Assembly (NCBI RefSeq): GCF_035467215.1
Contig: NZ_DATITZ010000166.1
Coordinates: 1 to 20,807, forward strand
DNA from: Thiocapsa sp035467215
GTDB lineage: Bacteria > Pseudomonadota > Gammaproteobacteria > Chromatiales > Chromatiaceae
Direction: 5' to 3'
Length of the DNA: 20,807 bases
The stretch's first letter is position 1. Each line of letters begins with the position of its first letter. Under the pieces are notes generated by a model. That model searched no databases, was not told where the DNA came from, and saw only the letters and a list, made by a program, of their open reading frames with translations. Position numbers and translations under genes: made by a program. Of this stretch, positions 5,943 to 13,784 are shown one piece after another.

Positions 5943-7325
5943 TCAGCTCCCCGACTTCGGCGCAGCTTGGGGTGTGGTCTGATCCGCGGCGTCTTTCTCG
6001 GTTGCCTCAGGCTTGACCTTGTCGGTCTCGCTCGCGGGCGCCGGGGATGTCTTCTCGGATGGGGCGTCGCTTGTACCGTCAGCCTTGGCGCCCGCGGCAT
6101 CTTCGGTCGCGCCGGATTGGGTCGGTGCGACCACCATGCCGGCCTTGATCTTCTGGATGCCCGAGACGACGATGATCTCGCCCTCCTTCAATCCGGCATC
6201 GACGACGAAGCCTGTCCCTATCTGGCTGCCCGTCTTGACGGTCCGCAAGGCCACCCGGTTGTCCGGACCCACGACATAGACCTGTTTGCCGTCCTTGGTT
6301 TGGATGACCGCCCCGGCCGGGATCACGGGTTGGCGCTTCTGCTCGGCGGTGTGGATGAGCGCCGTGATGAACTGGCCCGGCAGCAGCACGCCTTCCGGGT
6401 TCGGGAAGTCCGCATAGATGGCGATCGAGCCGGTGGTGGCGTTGACCTGGTTGTCGACGAAGGCGATCTTGCCTTTTTGGGCATAGGTCGCACCGGTCGG
6501 CAGGATCAGCTCGGGCACATAGTTTTGGAAGTTCTCGCCCGGGGTGCCGGCCGCCTCCGTGACGCGCACGAAGTCGGCACTCGGGATCGAGAAGACCGCG
6601 CGGATCGGATCGAGCTGCACCACGGCGGAGAGGATTTTGCTGTTCGGCCCGACGAGGTTGCCGACGGTATAGGCGGTCGCGCCGATACGCCCGTCGATCG
6701 GGCTTGCGATGGTCGTGTAGCCGAGGTTGATCTGGGCGGTCTTGATGTCGGCTTGGGCCTGAAGCACGGCGGCTTTGGCCTTGTCGACGTTCGCCTGGGC
6801 CATGTCGCGTTGAGCCCGCGACCGGTCGAACTCGGACTGGGAGGTGTCGCCCTTCTTCACCAGTGCCGAGAAGCGCTCGAATTGGGCCTGCGCATCCAGC
6901 AGGTCCGCTTCAGACTTGGCGACCTCGGCGACGGCCGAAGCCAGCTCGGCGTTGGCCGCGTCGACCTGGGCCTGGAACGGGGCCTGCTCGATTTGGTAGA
7001 GAAGCTGTCCGGTCTTGATCAGAGAACCCTGGTCGAACGCGACCTCATCCAAGAACCCTTCGACCCGCGCTTGGACATTGACCTGCTGGATCGCCTGGAT
7101 GGTCCCGATGAAGCGGCCGTGGTGGTCCACCAGTTGGGTTTCCACGGCGGCAACCACGACGGCGGGCGGGGGCGGCGTCTTGTCCGAACCCGCGGCCGGC
7201 TGATCCGCTGCGAGTGCCGTCGAGCCGACCGTCAGGGTCAGCAACGCGGCGCTCAGCGTCGGCAGCGCCGAGCCGAGCCACGAGCCGGCGAGCCGGCCGG
7301 GTGTTCTTGAATGCGTCGTCGTCAT
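5943..7325 (-). CDS. RND efflux periplasmic adaptor (membrane fusion protein, AcrA/MexA-like)
   Basis: 460 residues from the ATG at 7325, which follows AAGGAGAGG (7334-7342) at eight bases; an in-frame start at 7373 exists but lacks this site. The order is an N-terminal hydrophobic signal ending near ALAA, a first lipoyl half (VEGFLDEVAFDQGSLIKTGQ), a long coiled-coil hairpin rich in Ala/Gln/Glu, a second lipoyl half (ASPIDGRIG), then beta-barrel and membrane-proximal domains. There is no lipobox cysteine, so it is probably anchored by an uncleaved signal or is soluble. The last 60 or so residues are a low-complexity Ala/Pro/Lys/Asp/Glu tail that normal AcrA proteins lack. It links the pump to an outer-membrane channel not encoded here. 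Confidence 0.95.
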   Translation of the reverse strand: MTTTHSRTPGRLAGSWLGSALPTLSAALLTLTVGSTALAADQPAAGSDKTPPPPAVVVAAVETQLVDHHGRFIGTIQAIQQVNVQARVEGFLDEVAFDQGSLIKTGQLLYQIEQAPFQAQVDAANAELASAVAEVAKSEADLLDAQAQFERFSALVKKGDTSQSEFDRSRAQRDMAQANVDKAKAAVLQAQADIKTAQINLGYTTIASPIDGRIGATAYTVGNLVGPNSKILSAVVQLDPIRAVFSIPSADFVRVTEAAGTPGENFQNYVPELILPTGATYAQKGKIAFVDNQVNATTGSIAIYADFPNPEGVLLPGQFITALIHTAEQKRQPVIPAGAVIQTKDGKQVYVVGPDNRVALRTVKTGSQIGTGFVVDAGLKEGEIIVVSGIQKIKAGMVVAPTQSGATEDAAGAKADGTSDAPSEKTSPAPASETDKVKPEATEKDAADQTTPQAAPKSGS

Positions 7326-7858
7326 GGGCGATGCCTCTCCTTGGGGTACGGGGATTTGCGCCGACATCCTCATCCGGGATGCGGGGGCGGCGGGGAATCG
7401 GGCAGGGGGTCAAGCCGGCGACGGGGCAGGGCGGTCCTGTCCGAGCTCCGAGCGATGCCGGTCCGAATGTCTCGGTGCGTCGGCAAGGTGACGGGGATGC
7501 TGTCGGCCATGGTGCTCCCGGGGGCGGCCTCGAACGGCCGCATGGTGCAAGTCGCGATGGCGCGGATTGTACAGCGCAGTGCCGCGGGCGGGGGACTGGT
7601 CGATGCCGAATCATGCCGGGAGTGCGATAGGGTCGACAGCTTTCTACCGGGTCGATGACGGTTGCCGATCGGACGCGAGAAGTCCGATGGCATCCGCCCC
7701 TGTCGGAGCGCCTTGGCCGATGGTATAAACCCGCCTGTCGATGCCTGCTCCGTGTGGGATCGACCGGGCCAATGCAGCATCGCGCCCCGCAGCAGGAGCG
7801 CCGCCGCCTCTTTCGTGTCGCGGTCGCTTGATCTCAACCTGTTTCGGCGAGGACATCG
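7326..7858. other. 533-bp divergent intergenic region without a supported gene
   Basis: This lies between the RND operon (leftward) and the multihaem cytochrome gene (rightward). Open frames exist on both strands but none has a ribosome site, good composition or a recognisable product. No regulator gene such as tetR is present. The segment GCAGGGGGTCAAG at 7402-7414 matches the start of the repeat at 1777-1789 but stops there, and may be chance. One promoter candidate is listed separately. Confidence 0.6.
7721..7729 (+). promoter_or_regulatory. extended -10 candidate for the multihaem cytochrome gene
   Basis: TGGTATAAA fits the extended -10 pattern TGnTATAAT with one change. No convincing -35 lies upstream (TGTCGG at 7701-7706 with a 17-base spacer). 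Use of this site would give a 5' leader of about 125 bases before the ATG at 7859. Confidence 0.35.
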
Positions 7859-9856
7859 ATGTCCCCAGCATTGCGCTTCCGTCACCCTTGGCTTCCGGCG
7901 TTGATCGCGTCGGGACTGCTGATTGCCTTCGGGCTCGCTCATGCCGCGAGCGATTCCGGTACCGAAACGCCTCCGGCCGAGAAGCCGCCGACCCTCGCTG
8001 AGGCGCTGGATCTACCCTCGATTCCGAACGCGCGCTGCCTCAAGTGTCACAACGACGAGGACGAGAAGACCTCCGAGCGCGAAGACGGCACCGTGATCAA
8101 CATCTATGTGGACCGCGATCGCTTCGAGCACAGCGTCCACGGCAAGCAACCCTGTGTGGGCTGCCACAACACGGTCAAGAAGGCGATCCACGAGATCCCG
8201 CTGCCCAAGAGCATCGGCTGCGTGGCCTGTCATCTGAAAACGGCCGAGCTTCAATACGGCAGCTCCGATCCCGAGTACCGGCGGCTCGACGTGGTGCTGT
8301 CCCAGATCGACGGCTATATGGCCTCGGTGCACGCGCGGCCCAATCTACTGGATCAGTCCAAGACCAACGCCACCTGCTACGACTGTCACGACGGCCACAC
8401 CATCGGCACCGTCGGCAGCGCGGCGCGTGCCGAGCATCGCAGCCGGATCCACGAGGTCTGCGGTCGCTGTCACGAGGAGCAGAAGGAGACCTACGCGAAG
8501 TCCGTCCACGGAACCGCGGTCATCGAGCACCAGAACGCCGGCTCCGCCATCTGCTCGGACTGTCACACCCCGCACAACATCGACTCGCCCGATCAGACCA
8601 AGGTCAAGCTCACCATCACCGAGAACTGCGGGAGCTGTCATCAGAAACAGGTCGAGACCTACGAGAAGTCCTATCACGGCCAGGTGGTGCGTCTGGGTTA
8701 CACCCACACGGCCAAGTGCTACGACTGTCATGGCAGCCACGGGATCATGGACGTCGACGACCCGGCATCCAAGGTGCATCCGAACAATCGGCTGGAGACC
8801 TGCCGCCAATGCCATGAGGGTGCGCCCGAGGGATTCCTCGGCTTTCACGCCCACGGCGACGCCAATGATTTCGAGAAGTACCCGGAGATGTGGATCGCCG
8901 CCCGCTTCATGGAGGTCCTGATCATCGGGGTGTTCCTCTTCTTTTGGACGCACATGCTCCTGTGGATCTATCGCGAATGGCGCGAGCGCAAGGAAGGCAA
9001 GGGATATCGCGTCGACCCCGACAATCCGCCGCAGGTCTATTTCAGACGCTTCAGCGGCGGCTGGCGGTTGGCGCACGGTGTCCTGGCTATCGCCGTCATG
9101 ACCCTGGTCCTGACCGGCACGGCCGTGCTCTTCGCCGAGCAGGCCTGGGCGCAATACGTCATGAATCTGCTCGGCGGGCCCAAGGTTGCCGCGGTCATCC
9201 ACCGTGTCGCCGCCGTGACCTTCGCGACCGTCTTTTTCGGACATCTCATCGTCGTGATCGTCAACATCGTGCGCGCCGGCAAGGGCTTCCGGTGGTTCGG
9301 TCCGACCTCGATGGTGCCCAATTGGCAGGACATCCGCGACATCGGGGCCATGTTCAAGTGGTTCTTCGGGTTGGCGCCGCGGCCGAAGTTCGACCGCTGG
9401 TCCTACTGGGAGAAGTTCGATTATTGGGCGCCCTTCTGGGGCATGATGATCATCGGCCTGAGCGGTCTGATGCTCTGGTTTCCCACCGTGACGGCGTCCT
9501 TCCTGCCCGGCTGGGTGTTCAACATCGCGACCATCGTGCATGCCGAGGAGGCGATCCTGGCCGCGGTCTTCCTCTTCACCGTGCATTATTTCAACGTCCA
9601 TTTCCGCCCCGAGAAGTGGCCGATGGACATCGTCATGGCGACCGGCGCCGTGCCTCTGGATGAGTTCAAGCACGAGCACGCGCTCGAGTACGAGCGGCTT
9701 GAGGCGAGCGGTGAGCTCGAGAAGTATCTGATCAAGCCGCCGACCGAGCGAGCACGTCAGGCCGGGCGCAAGGTCACCGGCTGGATGATCATCATCGGCT
9801 TGATCTTGGCGGTACTGGTGCTGAAGGGGTATTTCGACGTTTTAAGCGGGCACTGA
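7859..9856 (+). CDS. nonahaem cytochrome c fused to membrane cytochrome b (CbcL-like quinone/cytochrome oxidoreductase)
   Basis: 665 residues; the ATG follows GAGG (7849-7852) at six bases. A signal segment (residues 11-29, cleavage near AHA) exports the N-terminal half. Nine CxxCH sites follow at Cys60, 99, 121, 173, 201, 232, 257, 287 and 315, interspersed with distal-ligand histidines such as SVHG and SYHG. From about residue 350 come roughly six transmembrane helices (350-370, 404-426, 447-471, 527-543, 555-577, 641-658) of a b561/hydrogenase-b type domain, with candidate haem b ligands His365, 406, 448, 462, 561 and 576. The order and haem count match Geobacter CbcL, an inner-membrane quinol oxidase passing electrons to periplasmic cytochromes. 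Direction and partner here are unknown. No other redox gene adjoins it, so it probably works as a single-gene module. Confidence 0.9.
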   Translation: MSPALRFRHPWLPALIASGLLIAFGLAHAASDSGTETPPAEKPPTLAEALDLPSIPNARCLKCHNDEDEKTSEREDGTVINIYVDRDRFEHSVHGKQPCVGCHNTVKKAIHEIPLPKSIGCVACHLKTAELQYGSSDPEYRRLDVVLSQIDGYMASVHARPNLLDQSKTNATCYDCHDGHTIGTVGSAARAEHRSRIHEVCGRCHEEQKETYAKSVHGTAVIEHQNAGSAICSDCHTPHNIDSPDQTKVKLTITENCGSCHQKQVETYEKSYHGQVVRLGYTHTAKCYDCHGSHGIMDVDDPASKVHPNNRLETCRQCHEGAPEGFLGFHAHGDANDFEKYPEMWIAARFMEVLIIGVFLFFWTHMLLWIYREWRERKEGKGYRVDPDNPPQVYFRRFSGGWRLAHGVLAIAVMTLVLTGTAVLFAEQAWAQYVMNLLGGPKVAAVIHRVAAVTFATVFFGHLIVVIVNIVRAGKGFRWFGPTSMVPNWQDIRDIGAMFKWFFGLAPRPKFDRWSYWEKFDYWAPFWGMMIIGLSGLMLWFPTVTASFLPGWVFNIATIVHAEEAILAAVFLFTVHYFNVHFRPEKWPMDIVMATGAVPLDEFKHEHALEYERLEASGELEKYLIKPPTERARQAGRKVTGWMIIIGLILAVLVLKGYFDVLSGH

Positions 9857-9909
9857 GCGGGCCTTAAACCGCGCCCAGCGCGATATGCGTCGTTTGTTGG
9901 ATTGGCTTG

Positions 9910-9947
9910 ACCGCGCCGGCGCCGACACGTGTCGGAGCCGGCGCGGT
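9910..9947 (+). terminator. strong hairpin after the multihaem cytochrome gene
   Basis: ACCGCGCCGGC (9910-9920) pairs perfectly with GCCGGCGCGGT (9937-9947). After one G/A mismatch the stem continues with CCGACAC/GTGTCGG (9922-9935), so the whole is almost one palindrome. TTAAGATATT follows, only weakly T-rich. A 12-base segment TTAAACCGCGCC at 9864-9875, just after the stop codon, is the exact complement of 9940-9951 and could compete for pairing. Confidence 0.7.
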
Positions 9948-10139
9948 TTAAGATATTAAAAAATATACACTTCTGAACCGCGTCCCCGCTAAGGACCGTG
10001 GATGCACCAAAACGTCGAGCTTCCGAAAAGTTTACGACGCTCATGGGATTTGACCTGTGCTGTTTATAGCACAAGTCTAGACGACGTCGTTGTCGGGCGC
10101 GAGGGCCGCACACTGCCGATACCGGATCCCGGATCACCG

Positions 10140-11162
10140 TCAGGACCCCGGCGAGCGCGCGATGCGGAACCCGATGCTGCGATGGTTGAATCCGGGGCCG
10201 ACGCGGCAGCGGTAGGCCGAGCGCATATAGCCGGCATAGCCGTACCACGAGCCGCTGCGCATGACCCGTTTCGCGCAATCCCCTTCCAGCCAGGCGCTGC
10301 CGTCGGTGGGCGCGCCGTCGAAGCCGCCGTTCCAGCAGTCCTGGGTAAGCTCGTTGACGTTGCCGTGCATGTCGAGTAGACCCCAAGGGTTCGGCGGATA
10401 GCTGCCGGTCGGCGCCGTCCGGCCGAGATTGACGTCGGTCGGTTGGCCGCATCCGGCATACTCGAAGGTGCCGTCGTAGTTCGCCTGATCGGTCGTGATA
10501 CAGGCACCGGTGCTGAAGGGCGTCGTGGTGCCGGCGCGTGCGGCGTACTCCCATTCCGCCTCCGTGGGCAGTCGGTAGCCCTTGCCGGTGAGGCGATTCA
10601 ACCAGCGTAGATACTCCTGGACGTCGTCCCAGGAGACGTTGATCACCGGGCGATCGCCGCGGCCCCAACCCTCGTCGGACGGGTTCTTGGTGCAGCCCTG
10701 GTCGAGCACGCAGGCATCCCAGTCGGCGAAGGTGACCTCGCGTTCGCCGATCTCGAAGGCGGGAACACAGACCTCGCGTTGCGGACCCTCGTCGGGGTCG
10801 CGCTCGGGCTCCTCGGGCGGACTGCCCATCAGGAAGCAGCCGGCGGGGATGGAGACCATGGCGATCTCCGGGGCGAGGCTGAGCTGCAGGGTTTGCTCCG
10901 TTCCGGCGGCGACGAAGACCTCCTGCTCGGCCGGGTCGAAGCCGTCGCGGCGGGCCTCGATGCGGTACTCGCCCGGGGCGAGATGGATCAGGAAGGTCTC
11001 TTGGACCGTGCTCGGCGAGGTGCCTTTGCGCTCGCCGTCGACAAACAACCGCGCGTCTCCGGGGATGGTGAAGATGCGCACCGCGCCGGTCGTCTCCGCG
11101 GCGAGTGGCGTGCCGGACAAGAGCGCGGCGATGCCCAAGAGCATGATCGTTGAATGGCGCAC
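10140..11162 (-). CDS. secreted PEGA-domain plus FGE-sulfatase-fold (SUMF1) protein
   Basis: 340 residues from a GTG at 11162, with GAGGGA (11171-11176) eight bases upstream. A signal peptide (residues 1-22) is followed by a PEGA-type beta domain (about 26-97: IPGDARLFVDGERKG and APGEYRIEARRDGF) and an FGE-sulfatase domain (about 100-337) with IPAGCFLMGS, RLPTEAEWEYAARAG, DMHGNVNE and a C-terminal RSGSWYGYAGYMRSAYRCRVG then IGFRIARS. True formylglycine-generating enzymes carry a reactive cysteine pair in that last motif; tyrosine, glycine and methionine stand there instead, and the usual GNVWEW is GNVNEL. It is therefore probably not a sulfatase activator. No sulfatase gene is nearby. It probably acts in the periplasm; the substrate or partner is unknown. 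Confidence 0.88.
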   Translation of the reverse strand: MRHSTIMLLGIAALLSGTPLAAETTGAVRIFTIPGDARLFVDGERKGTSPSTVQETFLIHLAPGEYRIEARRDGFDPAEQEVFVAAGTEQTLQLSLAPEIAMVSIPAGCFLMGSPPEEPERDPDEGPQREVCVPAFEIGEREVTFADWDACVLDQGCTKNPSDEGWGRGDRPVINVSWDDVQEYLRWLNRLTGKGYRLPTEAEWEYAARAGTTTPFSTGACITTDQANYDGTFEYAGCGQPTDVNLGRTAPTGSYPPNPWGLLDMHGNVNELTQDCWNGGFDGAPTDGSAWLEGDCAKRVMRSGSWYGYAGYMRSAYRCRVGPGFNHRSIGFRIARSPGS

Positions 11163-11285
11163 GGGATGAATCCCTCGTGTTCGGGTTGGGGGGATTGAAC
11201 GCTGTGGTGGACCGCCGGCGGACCGGACTGCGCGGCATCACGGCTTGCGGATTCTAAACCGCGCGTCTTCCTGCGTCTGTGCCTG

Positions 11286-11294
11286 TGCGATAAT
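11286..11294 (+). promoter_or_regulatory. extended -10 candidate for ubiA
   Basis: TGCGATAAT matches the extended -10 pattern TGnTATAAT except for the G, about 50 bases before the ATG at 11344. No good -35 was found. Confidence 0.4.
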
Positions 11295-11343
11295 CCGTGC
11301 CGATTTTCGAATCTTCACATCAGCCTGGATGACGATTGGCGAC

Positions 11344-12255
11344 ATGAGCTTTCCCGAGGTCAAGACCGGCAGCCGGCGTCCGCCGTCCTGGCGCGAGCGT
11401 CTGCATGCCTATGTGTTGCTGGTGCGCCTGCATCGGCCGATCGGTATCTTTCTTCTGATGTGGCCGGCGCTATGGGCCTTATGGCTGGCCGGGGACGGTC
11501 AGCCTCCCTGGCAAGTGGTCACGGTCTTCGTGCTCGGGGTCGTGTTGATGCGCTCGGCCGGATGCGCGATCAACGATTTTGCGGATCGTGACTTCGACGG
11601 GCATGTCGCGCGCACCCGTGAACGACCGTTGGCGACCGGCACGGTCTCTCCGCAGGAGGCGGTGGCGATCTTCGTGATCCTCTCTCTCGTTGCGTTCGGA
11701 CTCGTGCTCTTCATGAACTGGCAGACGGTGGCCCTGTCGGTGGTCGCGGCCCTGCTGACCCTGATCTATCCATTCATGAAGCGCTTTACCCATGTGCCTC
11801 AGCTGTTTCTCGGCGCGGCCTTCGGATGGGCGATTCCGATGGCCTTCACGGCCGTGACCGGCAGCATCCCGGGCTACGCGTGGCTCTTGTTCGTCGCGAC
11901 CCTGATCTGGGCGCTGATTTACGACACCCAGTACGCCATGGTCGATCGCGAGGACGATCTGAAGATCGGCATCAAGTCGACCGCGATCCTCTTCGGCGAG
12001 CACGACCGTCTGGTTATCGGGCTCCTGCAGGTGTCGATGCTGGGTCTGTTGGTCTGGATCGGGCTGCTGGCCGAGCGCGGGTTTTTCTTTTACGGCGGTT
12101 TGGCGGTCGCCTCGGGGCTTGCGCTCTATCAACAGGTGTTGATTCGGGAGCGGGCGCCGGTGCCTTGCTTCAAGGCGTTCCTGAACAACAACTACTTCGG
12201 GATGGCGATCTTCGTGGGCTTGGTCTTCGACTACGCCTTCGCCGTTGCGGCTTGA
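11344..12255 (+). CDS. ubiA: 4-hydroxybenzoate octaprenyltransferase
   Basis: 303 residues from the ATG at 11344; a second in-frame ATG at 11329 and open frame back to 11245 exist, and neither start has a strong ribosome site. Both aspartate-rich motifs of UbiA prenyltransferases are intact: NDFADRDFD (residues 77-85) and YDTQYAMVDREDD (193-205), which bind magnesium and prenyl diphosphate. GWAIPMAF and the C-terminal CFKAFLNNNYFGM match the proteobacterial UbiA signature, with eight or nine transmembrane helices. It attaches the polyprenyl chain to 4-hydroxybenzoate, the first membrane step of ubiquinone synthesis. Chorismate lyase (ubiC), often adjacent, is not here. The hairpin overlapping its stop terminates it. 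Confidence 0.97.
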   Translation: MSFPEVKTGSRRPPSWRERLHAYVLLVRLHRPIGIFLLMWPALWALWLAGDGQPPWQVVTVFVLGVVLMRSAGCAINDFADRDFDGHVARTRERPLATGTVSPQEAVAIFVILSLVAFGLVLFMNWQTVALSVVAALLTLIYPFMKRFTHVPQLFLGAAFGWAIPMAFTAVTGSIPGYAWLLFVATLIWALIYDTQYAMVDREDDLKIGIKSTAILFGEHDRLVIGLLQVSMLGLLVWIGLLAERGFFFYGGLAVASGLALYQQVLIRERAPVPCFKAFLNNNYFGMAIFVGLVFDYAFAVAA

Positions 12256-12282
12256 TCCCGGCCGGACCGGTGGGCCGGGATC
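12254..12282. terminator. hairpin between convergent ubiA and membrane-protein genes
   Basis: GATCCCGGCC (12254-12263) and GGCCGGGATC (12273-12282) form a perfect 10-bp stem with a 9-base loop. It overlaps the ubiA TGA (12253-12255) and ends 13 bases before the stop of the minus-strand gene. No T tract is present on either side, so efficiency is uncertain. Confidence 0.6.
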
Positions 12283-12295
12283 CCTGCTTCGGGAC

Positions 12296-12835
12296 TCATT
12301 GTGCGGGATAGGATGCCTGGTGCTCGTCTTCGATGACCCGGGCCTCGGCGTTCGGGAAGCGTGCGACCACCCAATCCGGGAGCTTGGCCTGATTGGCGTG
12401 ATAAAGGGCATCGGACTCGATGATGATCAAGACGAGGACCGTAGCCATCACGGGCAGGATCCCGACGCCGATGACCAGCGCCCAGACCGCCTCCTTCATC
12501 ATCCCGCCGTAGGTGTAGCCGATCCAGCCGAGCACGACGGCGCTCAGGAGCAGACCGAGCATCACCAGGAAGATCCGGCTGCGTTTCGCGCAGACCTGCC
12601 AGTGACACATCACATACCAGGAGTCGCGCCCGATGCCGCGCTTTGCGCGCCAGAGCGTGAAGGCGAGGATGCTGAAGGAAATGGCCGGGATGATGGCCAT
12701 GACCCAGGGAAAACTTCCGGCCAAGCCGCCCATGGCGACCGCAAGCAGGATGTGGTTGGCGATCAGGTTGGTCAGAAACAACTCGTGTGGAATGTTGGCC
12801 TTTTTGATTTGATCCGGGCTGATTTCGAAGCGCAT
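12296..12835 (-). CDS. four-helix membrane protein of unknown function
   Basis: 179 residues from the ATG at 12835. The frame continues to a start at 12970, but those 45 extra residues have no ribosome site and read like non-coding sequence. Hydrophobic segments lie at about 22-42, 44-64, 88-107 and 117-139. A basic loop (WRAKRGIGRDSWYVMCHWQVCAKRSR, about 62-87) lies between helices 2 and 3 and has two cysteines and a histidine. The C-terminus is hydrophilic. No family is recognised. It lies downstream of the MoeB-like gene on the same strand, about 190 bases away, so may be co-transcribed or separate. Confidence 0.7.
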   Translation of the reverse strand: MRFEISPDQIKKANIPHELFLTNLIANHILLAVAMGGLAGSFPWVMAIIPAISFSILAFTLWRAKRGIGRDSWYVMCHWQVCAKRSRIFLVMLGLLLSAVVLGWIGYTYGGMMKEAVWALVIGVGILPVMATVLVLIIIESDALYHANQAKLPDWVVARFPNAEARVIEDEHQASYPAQ

Positions 12836-13027
12836 GAGACGGGTGACCTGTTCGATTGCTCGTTTTGATAGGGCCGGGTGCACCGATCCGTGATGATGCG
12901 CCCCGATGCAGAGAGATGTGTCGCCGGTGTTCAGTCGCTTGAGCGGCTGCAAATGGATCGCGGCGGACACCCTGTTTTCGCTTTGCGTGCTGATTCATGC
13001 CACGGACGGCGAATCATCGGCCTCTTG

Positions 13028-13777
13028 TCAGACGCGCCTGACTGAACAGATCGGGCACTGCGGATCGGAAGGCAAGCGCAGGCTACGCCACTGCATGAGC
13101 GCCGCATCCAGCAGCAAGAGGCGCCCGAACAGCGGCTCTCCCAGTCCGGTCAGGATCTTGATTGCCTCGGTCGCTTGAATACTGCCGATGATGCCGACCA
13201 CCGGGGCCAAGACGCCGTTGGTCGAGCAGGTCTCGTCGATGCCGCCGTCACGCGGATAGAGACACTGGTAGCAGGGTCCGCCGGGTTGGCCGGAGAAGGC
13301 CGTGACTTGGCCCTCGAGACGGATCGCCGCGCCGCTGACGAGCGGGATACCGGCAGCCACACAGGCCGCGTTCACGGCAAACCGCGTCTGGAAGTTGTCG
13401 CAGCAGTCGAGCACCAGGTCCACGTCGGCGACGATGTCCGGAAGCGTCTCCTCGACGAGACTGCGCTTGACGGTGACGAGCTCCACGTCCGGGTTGAGCT
13501 CGGCGAGCGCGATGCGTGCAGACTCCGCCTTGGGTCGGCCGATATGAGCGGTCGTGTGGATGATCTGGCGTTGGAGGTTGGACAGATCCACCGCGTCGAA
13601 ATCAGCCAGCACCAGCCGCCCCACACCGGCCGCGGCGAGATACATGGCCACCGGCGAGCCCAATCCGCCGAGTCCGACCACCAGGACGCTGGATGCCCGC
13701 AACCGCTCCTGACCCTTGATCCCGAAGTCGGGCAGCAGGATCTGGCGGCTGTAGCGCAGAAGCTCGGCGTCGGTCAC
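13028..13777 (-). CDS. moeB: MoeB/ThiF/HesA-family sulfur-carrier adenylyltransferase
   Basis: 249 residues from a GTG at 13777; the N-terminus LRYSRQILLPDFG is the usual MoeB opening. The ATP-binding GLGGLG (residues 35-40), the D-N-F-x-T-R motif (127-132), the TCSTNGV cysteine loop (Cys184) and a Zn site of two CxxC pairs (Cys169/172 and 241/244) are all present. It adenylates the C-terminal glycine of MoaD (molybdopterin synthesis) or of a ThiS-like carrier. There is no rhodanese domain, so it is the short MoeB form. In many gammaproteobacteria this gene directly follows prmC; here 2.3 kb intervene. The stop of the upstream hypothetical gene is only 7 bases away, suggesting co-transcription. 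Confidence 0.92.
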   Translation of the reverse strand: MTDAELLRYSRQILLPDFGIKGQERLRASSVLVVGLGGLGSPVAMYLAAAGVGRLVLADFDAVDLSNLQRQIIHTTAHIGRPKAESARIALAELNPDVELVTVKRSLVEETLPDIVADVDLVLDCCDNFQTRFAVNAACVAAGIPLVSGAAIRLEGQVTAFSGQPGGPCYQCLYPRDGGIDETCSTNGVLAPVVGIIGSIQATEAIKILTGLGEPLFGRLLLLDAALMQWRSLRLPSDPQCPICSVRRV

Positions 13778-13784
13778 GCGGAGC

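Noticed and set aside
5910..7310. Long plus-strand open frame antisense to the adaptor gene
   Set aside because: Same composition artefact; the minus strand has a complete membrane fusion protein with a good ribosome site.
7402..7414. GCAGGGGGTCAAG matching the start of the motif at 1777-1789
   Set aside because: Only 13 bases match, then the sequences diverge; in high-GC DNA this may be chance, so it was not counted as a motif copy.
8345..9679. Long minus-strand open frame inside the multihaem cytochrome gene
   Set aside because: The plus strand has nine CxxCH sites and clear membrane helices; the antisense product is low-complexity and lacks a ribosome site.
10050..10070. TTGACC followed by TATAGC as a plus-strand promoter
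   Set aside because: The spacer is only nine bases, too short for sigma-70, and no plus-strand gene follows until 11344.
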